DNA of 64,000 bases from Delphinus delphis (Eukaryota > Chordata > Mammalia > Artiodactyla > Delphinidae). Shown one piece after another: positions 34,551 to 45,835 of the stretch; within the stretch, counting starts at the first letter, position 1, and each line of letters starts with the position of its first letter. The translations under genes were made by a program, and so were the position numbers. The notes under the pieces are model-generated. The model was not told the DNA's origin. It ran no database searches and was given only the letters and a program-made list of their open reading frames with translations. The stretch spans positions 116,045,838-116,109,837 of the forward strand of contig NC_082687.1 in the NCBI RefSeq assembly GCF_949987515.2, written 5' to 3'.

Positions 34551-36400
34551 CTCTAAAAAATAAAGTCTTTTTAAAAAGAAAATAAATCAATAGACCTACT
34601 TTAGGGCCTGTGAAGCAAGGAAGCTGAGAGAAGAAACACCAATAATGACCACCACCAAAGTTAAATCCGTGAATTGATGTATTTGGTAGAAAGAATTTGT
34701 GAGAAATGTATGTGACAGTCATTAATGTTCATTTTTCTTGTCAGAAATAAATGCCACATAGTCTAATTTCCCCTTGTCAATATCTTGTGCTTTGGTGCCT
34801 ATGGCAGCTATATTTTATTGTCCTACAGTTGAGAAAAATTTAGAAAAGAACATACAAAAATGAATATCCAAACACTGAACCATGTCATCATGGAGTCTCC
34901 CACTCTAGTTCATGCCTCAAATGCTCCTTTGGAGTTCAATATACAAACCTGATTTCCTAAGTTCTTTGAGGTAACCAGAAACCTGGAACTTTTCCAGATC
35001 TTTGGCACCATCTTAACAATATCATGATTAAAGAAAATCATCATTGGAGAATTGTTAGTATAATATCAAAGCCTACTTTAACAGTACCCCAAGAACGATT
35101 GAAAAACAAATTGATGGAATCAACATCAGCTAATTAGCTGTAATATTTGCAAAGAAATGAAATGATCCATGCTTAAAAAACTCTTGTGAGAGATTTGATT
35201 ACAGATCTTCAATTCATTTCCTTTGATCTTATTTACAGAGCCATACATTTTTTATGATAAAACAAAATCAGCTGTTTAGGACAGTTTTCCCCACATTTTG
35301 TCAGAGCATGTCTTCTCTTCTACAGAAGCTCTTTCTTCACAAATTCACTAAGCATTCTTCATTCCAAGAAGGAAAATAAGATATTGCCCACTGTTTTTCT
35401 CTATTTTTAGTCTCTAAAGATTTGTGGAATTTCATATATGTTGCACCACACTTTGTAGCATATTAATATATAAAAATGTAGTTTCATAATGTGCCCTAAT
35501 AGTTATATGCCAAAGAGTGCAATATGTACACATATAATAAAAGTTTATGTGTTCTAAATAAGGAGATGAATAGAAAACATTCTATTTCCCATTTTTTGTA
35601 TTTTCCTATTTTATAAATATTTGTTTCTTTCATAGTTTATAGAACCTTGATAAGATTCTCAGGGAGTAGGCTATGACTCTCCTCTGTTCTTATATAAGTC
35701 AAGGCGACTTTAACACTTTCTGGATATGCAAAGTAAAAAAAAAAAAAAATGAGAACAATGTACACAACTGGCATCAACCAATTATTCTACTGTTTGAAGT
35801 CATTACATGAAAATATAAACAAGGTTTAACATTTGAATCTGTCATTGAAGGAAAAGAAAACCCCTCAAACTTGAGTAAACAAAATACCTAATGAAGATGA
35901 TGTATTTATTTTATTGACCTCTTCTTCCCTATTAAGATTCCTCCTAGAGATATACACTGGAGAACATTTCTCTTTCTACCTCCACAGAAGTGTTTTGATC
36001 CTTAATTATTTGCTTATTCAGAACAAGAACTTATTGAAGAAGAAAAAATATCTGTTTGAATGTGTATATCCACAAAATTTGGAAGAAATCATCACCAATT
36101 TTATCCTGGTGAAAGAAGAAATTAAATTTGTTTAGCCATTTGATAACAATTTAGAAAGTTTGCTTTTACTTCTTCAAATTCACAAATATTTTAGATGTTT
36201 AAAAGAATAAGCCAAATTAACGCAAGCTAATTCTAAATAACCTTGTGCATTTTTGACACAATTAAAAGTATTTAGACAGCTTTAATAATCTCTGAGGCAA
36301 GTTTTGATTAGGTCTCCATCCCCTTTTACTTGTTTCAGCAAACCTACATTTAATCATAATCAAATCTCTCTCACACAAAAGTGGAATCAAATTAAACTTT
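34551..36400. other. Unassigned AT-rich DNA, no gene seen
   Basis: No exon, RNA gene or recognised repeat. A poly(A) run lies at about 35735-35749 without a recognisable SINE or L1 body before it. The open stretch at 35914-36135 is isolated and unrecognised. Confidence 0.45.
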
Positions 36401-36404
36401 AAGG

Positions 36405-37657
36405 CCTGGAGAGTGACATTAGCAAGACAGTGGGATAGGAGATTCCTTTGCTTGAACCCCTCATCAGCAAAAATAATGTGGCAGCCAAGCATGAACAAAA
36501 GTAGCTGTGTGGGAGCTTAAGGATCCAGGTAAAAGACTGTGAAAACCTGGGAGAGCCCAAGACCAAAGAGGGCAGCTTTGAGAAGGCAGGCCCATGCCTA
36601 GATGGTAGGCTCACTGACTATGGTTCTGGCTACAAACCTAGAAATAACCTTGTCCCCCTGTGGATTTGGCTATAGCCCTGTTTAGCCTTGGTCCTGCCAC
36701 CAGAACCATTCACCAACGGACCCAGCAGGAATCACATCCACCCATGCCTTCGGGAATAGGCCTGCCAACCTCAGTTCTGGCTGTGGATCCTGAAGCAGTC
36801 TATGATCTCATTCCAGTCCCTCTTGGTGACAGACCTGCTCATCCAGTGGCCAGGTAGGAGACATGCGCATCTGTGCCCTGAGGCTGGCCCTCTGATCTCA
36901 GTCTTGCTGCAGAGCCTGCAACAGCCCTGTGACTTGGCTTCAGCCTCTCTCAGGTGCAGTCCAGCAGCAGCCTTGCCTGCCCAGAGATCTACTGGGAGAC
37001 ATTCTCATCTTTCCTGCAGAGGCAGGCCCAATACCTGTCTGACTGCAGACCTTGAAGCAGCCCTGACTTGGCTTCAGGCCTGCCCACCTGCAGTCCAGTA
37101 GTAGTTATGCCTACCCAGGTACTAAGCAGTGATCAGGCAGAACCCTCCTGCTACCAGCACATCCACCAAAGGGACCCATCCGGAATCATCTTCACCCATG
37201 CCTCAGGTAACAGGCCTGCCAACCTCAGTCCTGGCTAACTAGAATAACACTATAGGCCAAATGAAACTAATGGAAATGGAGACCATTCAACAGTAGTAGA
37301 GTGCATATTCTTCTCAAGCATACAGTGAACCTTCTCCAGGATAGAAAATATGTTAGGCCACAAAGCAAGGCTTAATGACTTTAAGAAGACTGAAATCATA
37401 TCAAGTATCTTTTCTAACCACAAATGATATTAGATTTAGAAACCAATCACTAGTGGAAATTTTACAAATATATGGAAATTAAACAATACTTTCAAATAAC
37501 AAATGGGACAAGAAGAAATAAAAATGGAAATAAAACATATCTCAAAACAAATGAAAATGGAAACTTAACATACCAAAACTTAAGGGATGCAGCAAAAGCA
37601 GTTCTAAGAGGAAGGTTTATAGCAATAAATGCATATGCTAAGAAAAAAGCAATATCT
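36405..37657 (+). mobile_element. Old L1 (second), left part: 5' UTR and part of ORF2
   Basis: 36405-37240 reads as an old L1 5' UTR, GC-rich compared with its surroundings and internally repetitive. At about 37260 it jumps into ORF2 (cattcaacagtagtagagtgcatattcttctcaagc, the end of the endonuclease), so ORF1 and the ORF2 start are missing. The linker follows (aacttaagggatgcagcaaaagcagttctaagag, tatagcaataaatgcatatgc) to atatctcaa at about 37657, where L1-5 begins. It resumes at about 42259. Confidence 0.75.
36713..37237 (+). repeat. Repeated modules inside the old L1 5' UTR
   Basis: The block at 36713-36782 (accaacggacccagcaggaatc ... aggcctgccaacctcagttctggct) returns at about 37166-37237 with modest changes. 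The modules with cttggcttcag...tgcagtccagcagcagc...tgcctgcccag at about 36930-36985 return at about 37068-37118. This looks like unequal duplication of promoter units, as in other L1 5' UTRs. The long open stretches here (36660-36857, 36802-37101) are products of this composition, not genes. Confidence 0.7.
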
Positions 37658-37819
37658 CAAATGAAAAAGGGAAAAACCTACAACCAAAAATACTCTACCC
37701 AGCAAGGTTCTCATTCAGATTTGATGGAGAAATCAAAAGCATTATAGACAAGCAAAACCTAAGAGAATTCAGCACCACCAAACTAGCTTTACAACAATTG
37801 CTAAAGGAACTTCTCTAGG
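37658..37819 (+). pseudogene. L1-5 ORF1 remnant, C-terminal end only
   Basis: The final roughly 50 residues of ORF1 protein: KGKTYNQKYSTQQG-like in one frame, but by homology to L1-1 the true reading is the KNLQPKILYPARF...LKELL end, closing at ttctctaggc near 37818. Only this end exists because the insertion was truncated at its 5' side. Confidence 0.8.
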
Positions 37820-37907
37820 CAAAAGACACAAGAGAAGAAAACAAAAGAGGAAGGGATTTAAAAAAAGAGAGACATCCAAAAAAAAAAAACCCAAAACAGT
37901 TAAGAAA

Positions 37908-40900
37908 ATGGCAATAGAACATACATATCAATAATTACCTGAAATGTAAGTGGACTAAATGCTCCAACCAAAAGACATAGACTGGCTGAATGGATACAAA
38001 AACAAGACCTGTATATATGCTGTTTACAAGAGACCCACTTCTGACCTAAGGATACATACAGATCAAAAGTGAGGGGATGAAAAAAGATATTCCATGCAAA
38101 TGGAAATCAACAGAAAGCTGGAGTAGCAATACACATATCAGACAAAATAGATTTTAAAATAAAGACTATTACAAGAGACAAGGAAAGACACTACATAATA
38201 ATTAAGGATCAATCCAAGAAGAAGATATAACTATTGTAAATATTAATGAACCCCACATAGGAGCACCTCATACATAAGGGAAATGCTAAAAAACATAAAA
38301 GGGGAAATCGACAGTAACAAAATAATAATGGGGGACTTTAACACCCCACTTACACCAATAGACAGATCATCCAGACAGAAAATTAATAAGGAAACACAAG
38401 CCTTAAACAACACATTAGACCACATAGACTTAATTGATATTTACAGGACATTCCATCTGAAAGCAGCAGAATACACTTTCTTCTCAAGTGCACATGGAAC
38501 ACTGTCCAGGACTGATCACATCGTGTGTCACAAATCAAGCCTCAATAAAGTTAAGAAAATTGAAATCTTATCAAGCATCTTTTCCAACCACAACGCTGTG
38601 AGACTGAAATTCAATTACAGGAAAAAAACTGTAAAAAACACAAACACATGGAGGCTAAACAATATGCTACTAAATAACCAATGATAACTAAAAAAATTAA
38701 AGAGGAAATAAAAAAATACCTAGAAACAAATGACAATGAAAACACAGCAACCCACAACCTATGGAATGCAGCAAAAGCAGTTCTAAGAGGGAAGTTTTTA
38801 GCAATATAATCTTACCTAAAGAAACAAGAAAAATCTCAAATAAACAACCTAACCTTACAGCTAAAGCAACTAGGAAAAGAAGAACAAACAAAACCCAAAG
38901 TAAGTAGAAGAAAAGAAACCATAAAAATCACAGCAGAAATAAATGAAATAGAAATGAAGAAAACAATAGCAAAGATCAGTGAAACTAAAAGCTGGTTCTT
39001 TGAGAAGATAAACAAAATTGATCAACCTTTAGCCAGACTCATCAAGAAAAAGAGGGAGAGGATTCAAATAAATAAAATTAGAAATGAAAAAAGAGAAGTT
39101 ACAACAGTCACTGCAGAAATACAGAGGATCATAACAGACTACAACAAGCAACTATATACCAACAAAATGGACAACCTGGAAGAAATGGATAAATTCTTAG
39201 AAAGGTAGTCACAAGCACTGAAATTGAAACTGTGATTTAAAATCTTCCAACAAACAAAAGCCCAGGACCAGATGGCTTCACAGGTGAATTCTACCAAACA
39301 TTTAGAGAAGAGCTAACACCTATCCTTCTCAAAATCTTCCAAAAACTTGCAGAGGATAGAATACTCCAAAACCCATTCTATAAGGCCACCATCACCCTGA
39401 TACCAAAACCAGACAAAGATGTCACAAAGAAGAAAATTACAGGCCAATATCACCGATGAACATAGATACAAAAGTCCTCAACAAAATACTAGCAAACAGA
39501 ATCCAACAACACATTAAAAGGATCATACACCATATCAAGTGGGATTTATCCCAGGGATGCAAGGATTCTTCAATATATGCAAATCAATCAGTGTGATACA
39601 CAATATTAACAAACTGAAGCATAAAACCATATAATCTTCTCAATAGATGCAGAAAAAGCTTAGACAAAATTCAACACCCATTTATGATAAAACCCCTCCA
39701 AAAAGTGGGCAGAGAGGGAACCTACCTCAACATAATAAAGGCCATATATGACAAACCTACAGCAAACACCATTCTCAATGGTGAAAAACTGAAAGCATTT
39801 CCTCTAAGATCAGGAGCATGACAAGGATGTCCACTCTTGCCACTGTTATTCAACATAGTTTTGGAAGTCCTAGCCATGGCAATCAGAGAAGAAAAAGAAA
39901 TAAAAAGAATCCAAATTGGAAAAGAAGTAAAACTGTCACTGTTTACAGATGACATGATACTATACATAGAAAATCCTAAAGATGCAACCCAAAAACTACT
40001 GGAGCTAATCAAGGAATTTGGTAAAGTTACCAGGATACAAAAGTAATGCACAGAAATCTCTTGCATTCCTATACACTAACAACAAAAAACTGGAAGGAGA
40101 AATTAAGGCAACTATTCCATTTACCATCACAACAAAAGGAATAAAATACCTAGGAATAAACCTACCTAAGGAGACAAAACCTGTACTCAGAAAACTATAG
40201 GATTCTGATAAAAGAAATCAAGGATGACTCAAACAAATGGAGAGACATACCATGTTTTTGGATTGGAAGAATCAATATTGTGAAAACAACTATACTACCC
40301 AAAGAAACCTACAGATTCAGTGCAATCCCTGTCTAATTATCAATGGCATTTTTCACAGAATTAGAACAAAAATTTTCACAATTTGTATGGAAACACAAAG
40401 GACTCCAAATAACCAAAACAATCTTGAGGGGAAAAAAACAGAGCTGGAGGCATCAGCCTCCCTGATGCTACAAAGTTACAGTAATCAAGAAAGTATGGTA
40501 CTGGCATAAAAAACAGAAATATAGATCAATGAAACAGGATAGAAAGGCCAGAGATAAACCCATGCACCTATGATCACCTAATCTACAACAAAGATGGCAA
40601 GAGTATACAATGGAGAAAAGACAGTCTCTTTAATAAGTGGTACTGGGAAAACTGGACAGCTACATGTAAAAGAATGAAATTAAAACACTCCCTAACACCA
40701 TACACAAAAATAAACTCAAAATGGATTAAAGACCTAAATGTAAGACTGGACACTATAAAAGTCCTAGAAGAAAACTTAGGCAGAGCACTCTTTGACATAA
40801 ATCACAGCAACATCTTTTTTGACCCACCTCCTAGAGTAATGAGAATAAAAACAAAAGTAAACAAATGGGACCTAATTAAACTTAAAAGCTTTTGCACAGC

Positions 40901-41665
40901 AAAGGAAACCATAAAAAAAATGAAAAGACAACCCTCAGAATGGGAGAAAATATTTTCAAATGAAGCAACTGACAAGGGATGAATCTTCAAAATATACAAA
41001 CATCTCTTCAAAATAAACAGTGCACCTCAAAGAAACAAAAAACAACCCAATGAAAAAATGGGTGGAATACCTAAAAAGACATTTCTCCATAGAAGGCATA
41101 CAGATGGCCAACAAACACATAAAAAGGTGCTCAACATCACTAATTATTAGAGAGATGCAAATCATAATTACAATGAGGTATCACCTCACACTGGTCAGAA
41201 TGGCCACCAGCAAAAAATCTACAAACAATAAATGTTGGAGAGGGTGTGGAGAAAAGGGAACACTCCTACACTGTTGCTGGGAGTGTAAATTGGTAGAGCC
41301 ACTATAAAGAACAGTACAGAGGTTCCTCAAAAAACTAAAAATAGAACTACCATATGACCCAGCAATCTCACTCCTGGGCATATATTCTGAGAAAACCATA
41401 GTTCAAAAAGATACAGGCACCCCAATGTTCATTGCAGCACTATTTACAATAGCAGGACATGGAAGCAACTTAAATGTCCATCAACAGAGGAATGGATAAA
41501 GAAGATGTGGTACATATATACAATGGAATATTGGTCAGCCATAAAAGGATTGAAATAGTACCATTTGCAGAGACATGGATAACCTAGAGACTGTCATACA
41601 GAGTGAAGTAAGTCAGAATGAGAAAAGCAAATATCGTATAATATCACTTATATGTGGAATCTAGA
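37908..41665 (+). pseudogene. L1-5 ORF2 remnant
   Basis: Start by homology at ATG 37908. Landmarks: the endonuclease residues around GDFNTPL (about 38333-38353) and SRTDHI (about 38507), then [23 protein letters not shown] (about 38991-39060), the IISI/LSIDAEKA region (about 39640), [18 protein letters not shown] (about 39935-39988, FTDD for FADD), and the cysteine motif [18 protein letters not shown] (about 41232-41285, with CC for CW). The longest open block is 38283-38684. Frames break at many points, for example near 39220, 39540 and 41455. Confidence 0.9.
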
Positions 41666-41990
41666 AAAATGGTACAGATGAACTTGTTTGCAAGCAGAAA
41701 TAGAGACACAAATGTAGAGAACAAACTTACGGATACCAAGGGGGGAAGGAGGGGTGGGACAAATTGGGATATTGGGATTGACATAAATACACTACTAGGT
41801 GTAAAATAGATAACTAATGAAAACCTATTCTATAGCACAGGGAACTCTACTCCTTGATGTGTGGGGACCTAAATGGTAAGGAAATCTAAAAAGAGGGGAT
41901 ATATGTATATTATAACTGATTTACTTTGCTCTACAGCAGAAACTAACACAACATTTTGAAGCACTTATACTCCAATAGAAACTTTTTTTC

Positions 41991-42258
41991 TTTTAAGTTG
42001 CAGAACAGAGAATAACATTTGTCTTGTTGGAGGTTTATAGGAACATTGTGACCTGACCTACGTGGACAGCTGCAAGAACAAAGGATTCTGGCACCAAGAA
42101 TTTTGCAACAACCAAGCACACACCCTCCCCTTTTAGTATAAAAGAAGCCTGAATTCTAACTCAGGTAAGATGGTTCTTTGGAACACTAGTCCATCATCTT
42201 CTCAGTCTTCTGGTTTTCTGAATAAAGTCCCTATTCCTTTCCCCCCACCCCAAAAAAA
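41991..42258 (+). mobile_element. LTR-like segment between L1-5 and the old L1
   Basis: Has the plan of a retroviral LTR end: TATA box (agtataaaag, 42135-42144), then cttctcagtcttctggttttctg, an AATAAA at 42221-42226, and about 25 bases later the C-rich stretch with seven As at 42252-42258. Sequences like these occur in class I (gammaretrovirus-like) LTRs of mammals. There are no flanking viral genes and its left boundary is not clear. The run of As followed at once by the old L1 suggests that it arrived as the 3' part of a processed transcript; see findings. Confidence 0.6.
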
Positions 42259-44745
42259 TAAACCTAATGTCATACTTCAAGGAACTAGAAAAAAAGAACA
42301 TACTAGACCCAATATTAGCAGAAAACAGAAAATAAGTAGCAGAGAAGAAATAAATGAATTAGAGACAAGAAAGACAATAGAAAAAAAAAATCAAGGAAAC
42401 TATGAGATATCTTTTTGTAAAAGTACAAAAAAATTAGAAAACTTTGGCTAGATTTAACAAGAAGAAATAAAAGAGACAGGACTCAAATAAATAAAATCAG
42501 AAATGAAAACAGAGATATTACAATGATACCACAGAAATACAAAAATCGTAACAGACTACTGTGAATAATTACATACTAACAATCTCTATTACCTAGAAGA
42601 AATATGTGAATTTCTAAAAACATACAACTGACCAGAACTGAATCATGGAGAAATAGAAAATCTGAAAAGACTAATAATGAGTCAGAGAATGAAGCAGTAA
42701 TCAGAAAACCTTGCAACAAAGAATAGCCTAGGACCAGATGTCTTCACTGGTAAATTTTACCAAATGTTTAAAGCTAATCTTCCTCAAACTCTTCCAAAAA
42801 AATTAAAGAGGGAACTTCCAAACACATTTTATAAGGCCAGCATTACTGTCATCCCATATCCTACACAAGGAAACTACAAGAAAAGAAAATTATAGGCCAA
42901 TTACCCTGGTGAACATAGATGCAAAGTTCCACAATGCATTCTAGCAAAACTGAATTCAATAGTACATGAAAAGGATCACACACCAGGATCAAGTGATATT
43001 TATCCTTGGGATTCAAGGACGTTTCAACTTTTCCTCTAAGATCAGAAACAAGAAAAGGATGCCCACTCTTATCACTCTTGACATAGTATTGGATTTCCTA
43101 GCCAGAACAATTTGGCAAGAAAAAGAAATGAAAGACATTAAAATCAGAAAGGAAGATATTAAATAGTCTCTACAGATGGCATGATGCTATGAAAAAAGAA
43201 AAAAAAATCCTAAAGAATCCACCAGAAAGCTCTAAGAACTAATAAATTCAGTAAAGTTGAATAAAAGCCTGCATACAAAATCATTTAAATGTCTTTACAT
43301 CAACTACAATCTGAAAAGGAATCCCATTTACAATAGAATCAAAAACAATAAAATACTTAGGAATAAATGTAACCAAAGATGAAAAAGACCTGTACACTGA
43401 AAATATGAGACATTGATGAAAAAACTGGAGAAGGCATGAATAAATTGAAAGATATCCCGTGTTCATGAAATGGAAAAATTAACATTGTTAAAATGCCTAT
43501 ACTCCCTAAAGAGATCTATAGGTTCACTGCAATCCCTATCAAAATTTCAATGGCATTTTTCCCTGAAACAGATAAAACAATCCTAAAATTTGTAGGGAAA
43601 CACAAAAAATCCCAAGTAGCCAAAGCAATTTCAAGCAAGCAGAACAAAGCTGGAGGCATCACGCTCCCTGATTTCAAACTATTTTACAATGTTATAGTAA
43701 TCAAAGAGTATGGTGTTGGCATAAAAACAGGTGCAAAGATCAATGGAACATAATAGAGAGCCCATAAATAAACCCACATGTATATGGTCAATTAATTTAT
43801 GACAAAGAAGCCAAGAATATACAATGGACAAAGGACAGTCTCATCAATAGACGGTGTTAGGAAAACTGGATATTCACACACCAAAGAATGAAATTAGACC
43901 CTTTTCTTACACCTTACATAAAAAGTAACTCAAAATGGATTAAACACTTAAATGTAAGACCTGAAACTGTAAAACTTCTAGAAGAAAACATAGGGAAGAG
44001 TCTCCTTGAAACTGGTCTTGGCAGTGTTTTTTTTGGATATGATATCAAAGGCAAAAGCAACAAATGCAAAAATCAAGTGGGACAATATCAAATTTTAAAA
44101 CTTGCACAGCAAAGGAAGCAATCAACAAAACGAATAGGTAAACTATGGAATGGGAAAAAATATTTGCAAACTACATATCTGGTGAGGGGTTAATATCCAA
44201 AATATATAACGAACCCATACAACTAAATAGCATAAAAACAAATATCATTTGTGCCAGCGGGTGAACCTGGAGGACATTTTGCTAAGTGAAATAAGCCAGA
44301 CACAGAAAGACAAATACTGTATGATCTCACTTATATGTGGAATATTAAAAAGTTGAACTCATAGAACCAGAGAGTATAACGATAGTTCCCAGGGGCTTAA
44401 GGATGGAAGAAATGGGGAGATGTTGGCCGAAGGGTGCAAACTTTCAGTTATAAGCTGAATAAGTTCTGGGGATCTAATGCACAGCATGGTGATTATAGTC
44501 AACAAAGCTGGAGTATACACATTTCAAAGTTACTTAGAGACTAGATCTTAAATGTTCTCACAACAAAATGAAATAATAATTATGTGACATGAGAGAGGTG
44601 TTAGCTAATGCTATGGTGGTAATCATATTGCAATATATAAATGTATCAGATCAACACATTTTACACCTTAAACTTGGTGATTATAGGTAATAATACTGTA
44701 TTGTATACTTGAAATCTGCTAAGAGAGTAGATCTTATGTTTTCGT

Positions 44746-44779
<34 letters not shown>

Positions 44780-44885
44780 ATACAACTATGTGGGGAGGTA
44801 GATGTGTTAATTAACTTGATTGTGATAATCATTTCACAATGTATATTAAATCATCACATTTTATACCTTAAAATGTTTAAAATAC
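42259..44885 (+). mobile_element. Old L1 (second), right part: ORF2 remnant and 3' UTR
   Basis: Continuation of the old L1 from 37657, an L1MA/MB-type element. ORF2 stretches: caaggaactagaaaaaaagaacatactagaccc (42279), gaccagatgtcttcactgg (42731), then a decayed palm region, aatacttaggaataaatgtaacc (43354), gggaaacacaaaaaatccc (43596) and aaagctggaggcatcacgctccctgatttc (43646). The cysteine motif is missing: the sequence skips from about 44255 to the end of ORF2. The 3' UTR shows aaagctggagtatacac, gatcttaaatgttctcacaac and ttgattgtgataatcatttcacaatg. A (CA)n run lies at 44748. Confidence 0.8.
44748..44778. repeat. (CA)n microsatellite in an L1 3' UTR
   Basis: About 15 CA units at the point where the L1MA-type 3' UTR normally has a short cacacaca stretch, so it grew from the element itself. 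Confidence 0.95.
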
Positions 44886-45009
44886 TAATTAAGCCCATGT
44901 TTCTTTCCAGATAACTCCTCACTTGCCATTTCTTCACTTGCCTATAGGACAAATCTAATAATATAGATTATATACTATTTAGGATTAGATGGATAAATCT
45001 TACTTAAGA

Positions 45010-45835
45010 ATTACATAATGAACTATTTGTCATCCTCACAGCGACAAAAACAGCTCTGCCTCCTGTATTCCACATGGCACAAAATGATGTCTCTCTGACC
45101 ACTTACTCACGCTCAAAATCTAGGAGTTAAAGTTGACTCCTCTCCTTCAACCCCATTCCCTGAACTACCAAATCCTATGTTACCCTTTGTAAATACCTTT
45201 TAGGTAGAAAAGGTTATTTCCATCCTCACTATCAGAGTGTAGAAGAGTCATCTGTTGCTCTCTAACTGGCTTCCCTGCCTCCAGGTTTGTCCCTTCTTCC
45301 CTCACTATTCTCAGCTCAGCAGCAAGATAATTTTCTTGAAAATAAATTTTAATGTTGGTATATCATTTCTTATATGTCTTCCCCTTGCCCTCATGATAAA
45401 GTCTAAAGTTCCATTCAAATCTTGTTAATTCTTCTTTAGCTCTGATTTCCCTTGTTGCCTACCATTCCCCAGTCTTAATCCATGCTCCAGATGAATTAAG
45501 GTGTTTTCATATCCCTGAATCCTAACTCAGACTTTATGATTGGAACATTTCTCCCCACTTCACCTAACCTGAATACATTCTAACCTTCAGTCAGATTCCA
45601 GTTGAAATAACATTCCTTTAGGTACTCATATCAATATGCTTACTGTGCACACTCACTGTATTTCCCTCTTAATCACACTGACCACACCTCACTTAAATGA
45701 TATGTTTAGTTGTTTGTAATCCCTACTAGATTACAACTTTAGTGAAGATAGAACCTTTTTGATTTACTGATATATTTTAAATATTTGGCACAAATAAATA
45801 TTCAATAAATCTTTTTGAGTACATGAGTAAATGAA
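45010..45835 (+). mobile_element. L2 LINE 3' region
   Basis: Read left to right, it follows the end of the L2 consensus: actcctctccttcaaccccattcc, tctctaactggcttccctgcc, caagataattttcttg, ttccccttgccctcatgataaag, ctaaccttcagtcag...ttgaaataacattcctttaggtactc, tcacactgaccacacctcac, agattacaactttagtgaagatagaacc, and the end tttggcacaaataaatattcaataaatcttttt. Old and diverged, without an open frame. Confidence 0.75.

Larger units (their letters stand above)
37658..41990 (+). mobile_element. L1-5: 5'-truncated L1 inside the second old L1
   Basis: About 4.3 kb, starting in the last part of ORF1 (atgaaaaagggaaaaacctacaacc), then spacer, ORF2 and 3' UTR. The 3' end reads ttatactccaatagaaac: where L1-3 has AATAAA, this copy has AATAGA (41974-41979), and no proper poly(A) tail follows directly. 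An LTR-like segment that ends in As follows instead. Several frameshifts; inactive. Removing 37658-42258 rejoins the old L1 as atatctcaa/ataaacctaatg, close to the L1 consensus. Confidence 0.92.

Noticed and set aside
36660..37101. Long open stretches with plausible amino-acid composition
   Set aside because: They lie in the repetitive 5' UTR of an old L1, overlap in two frames and match no protein family.
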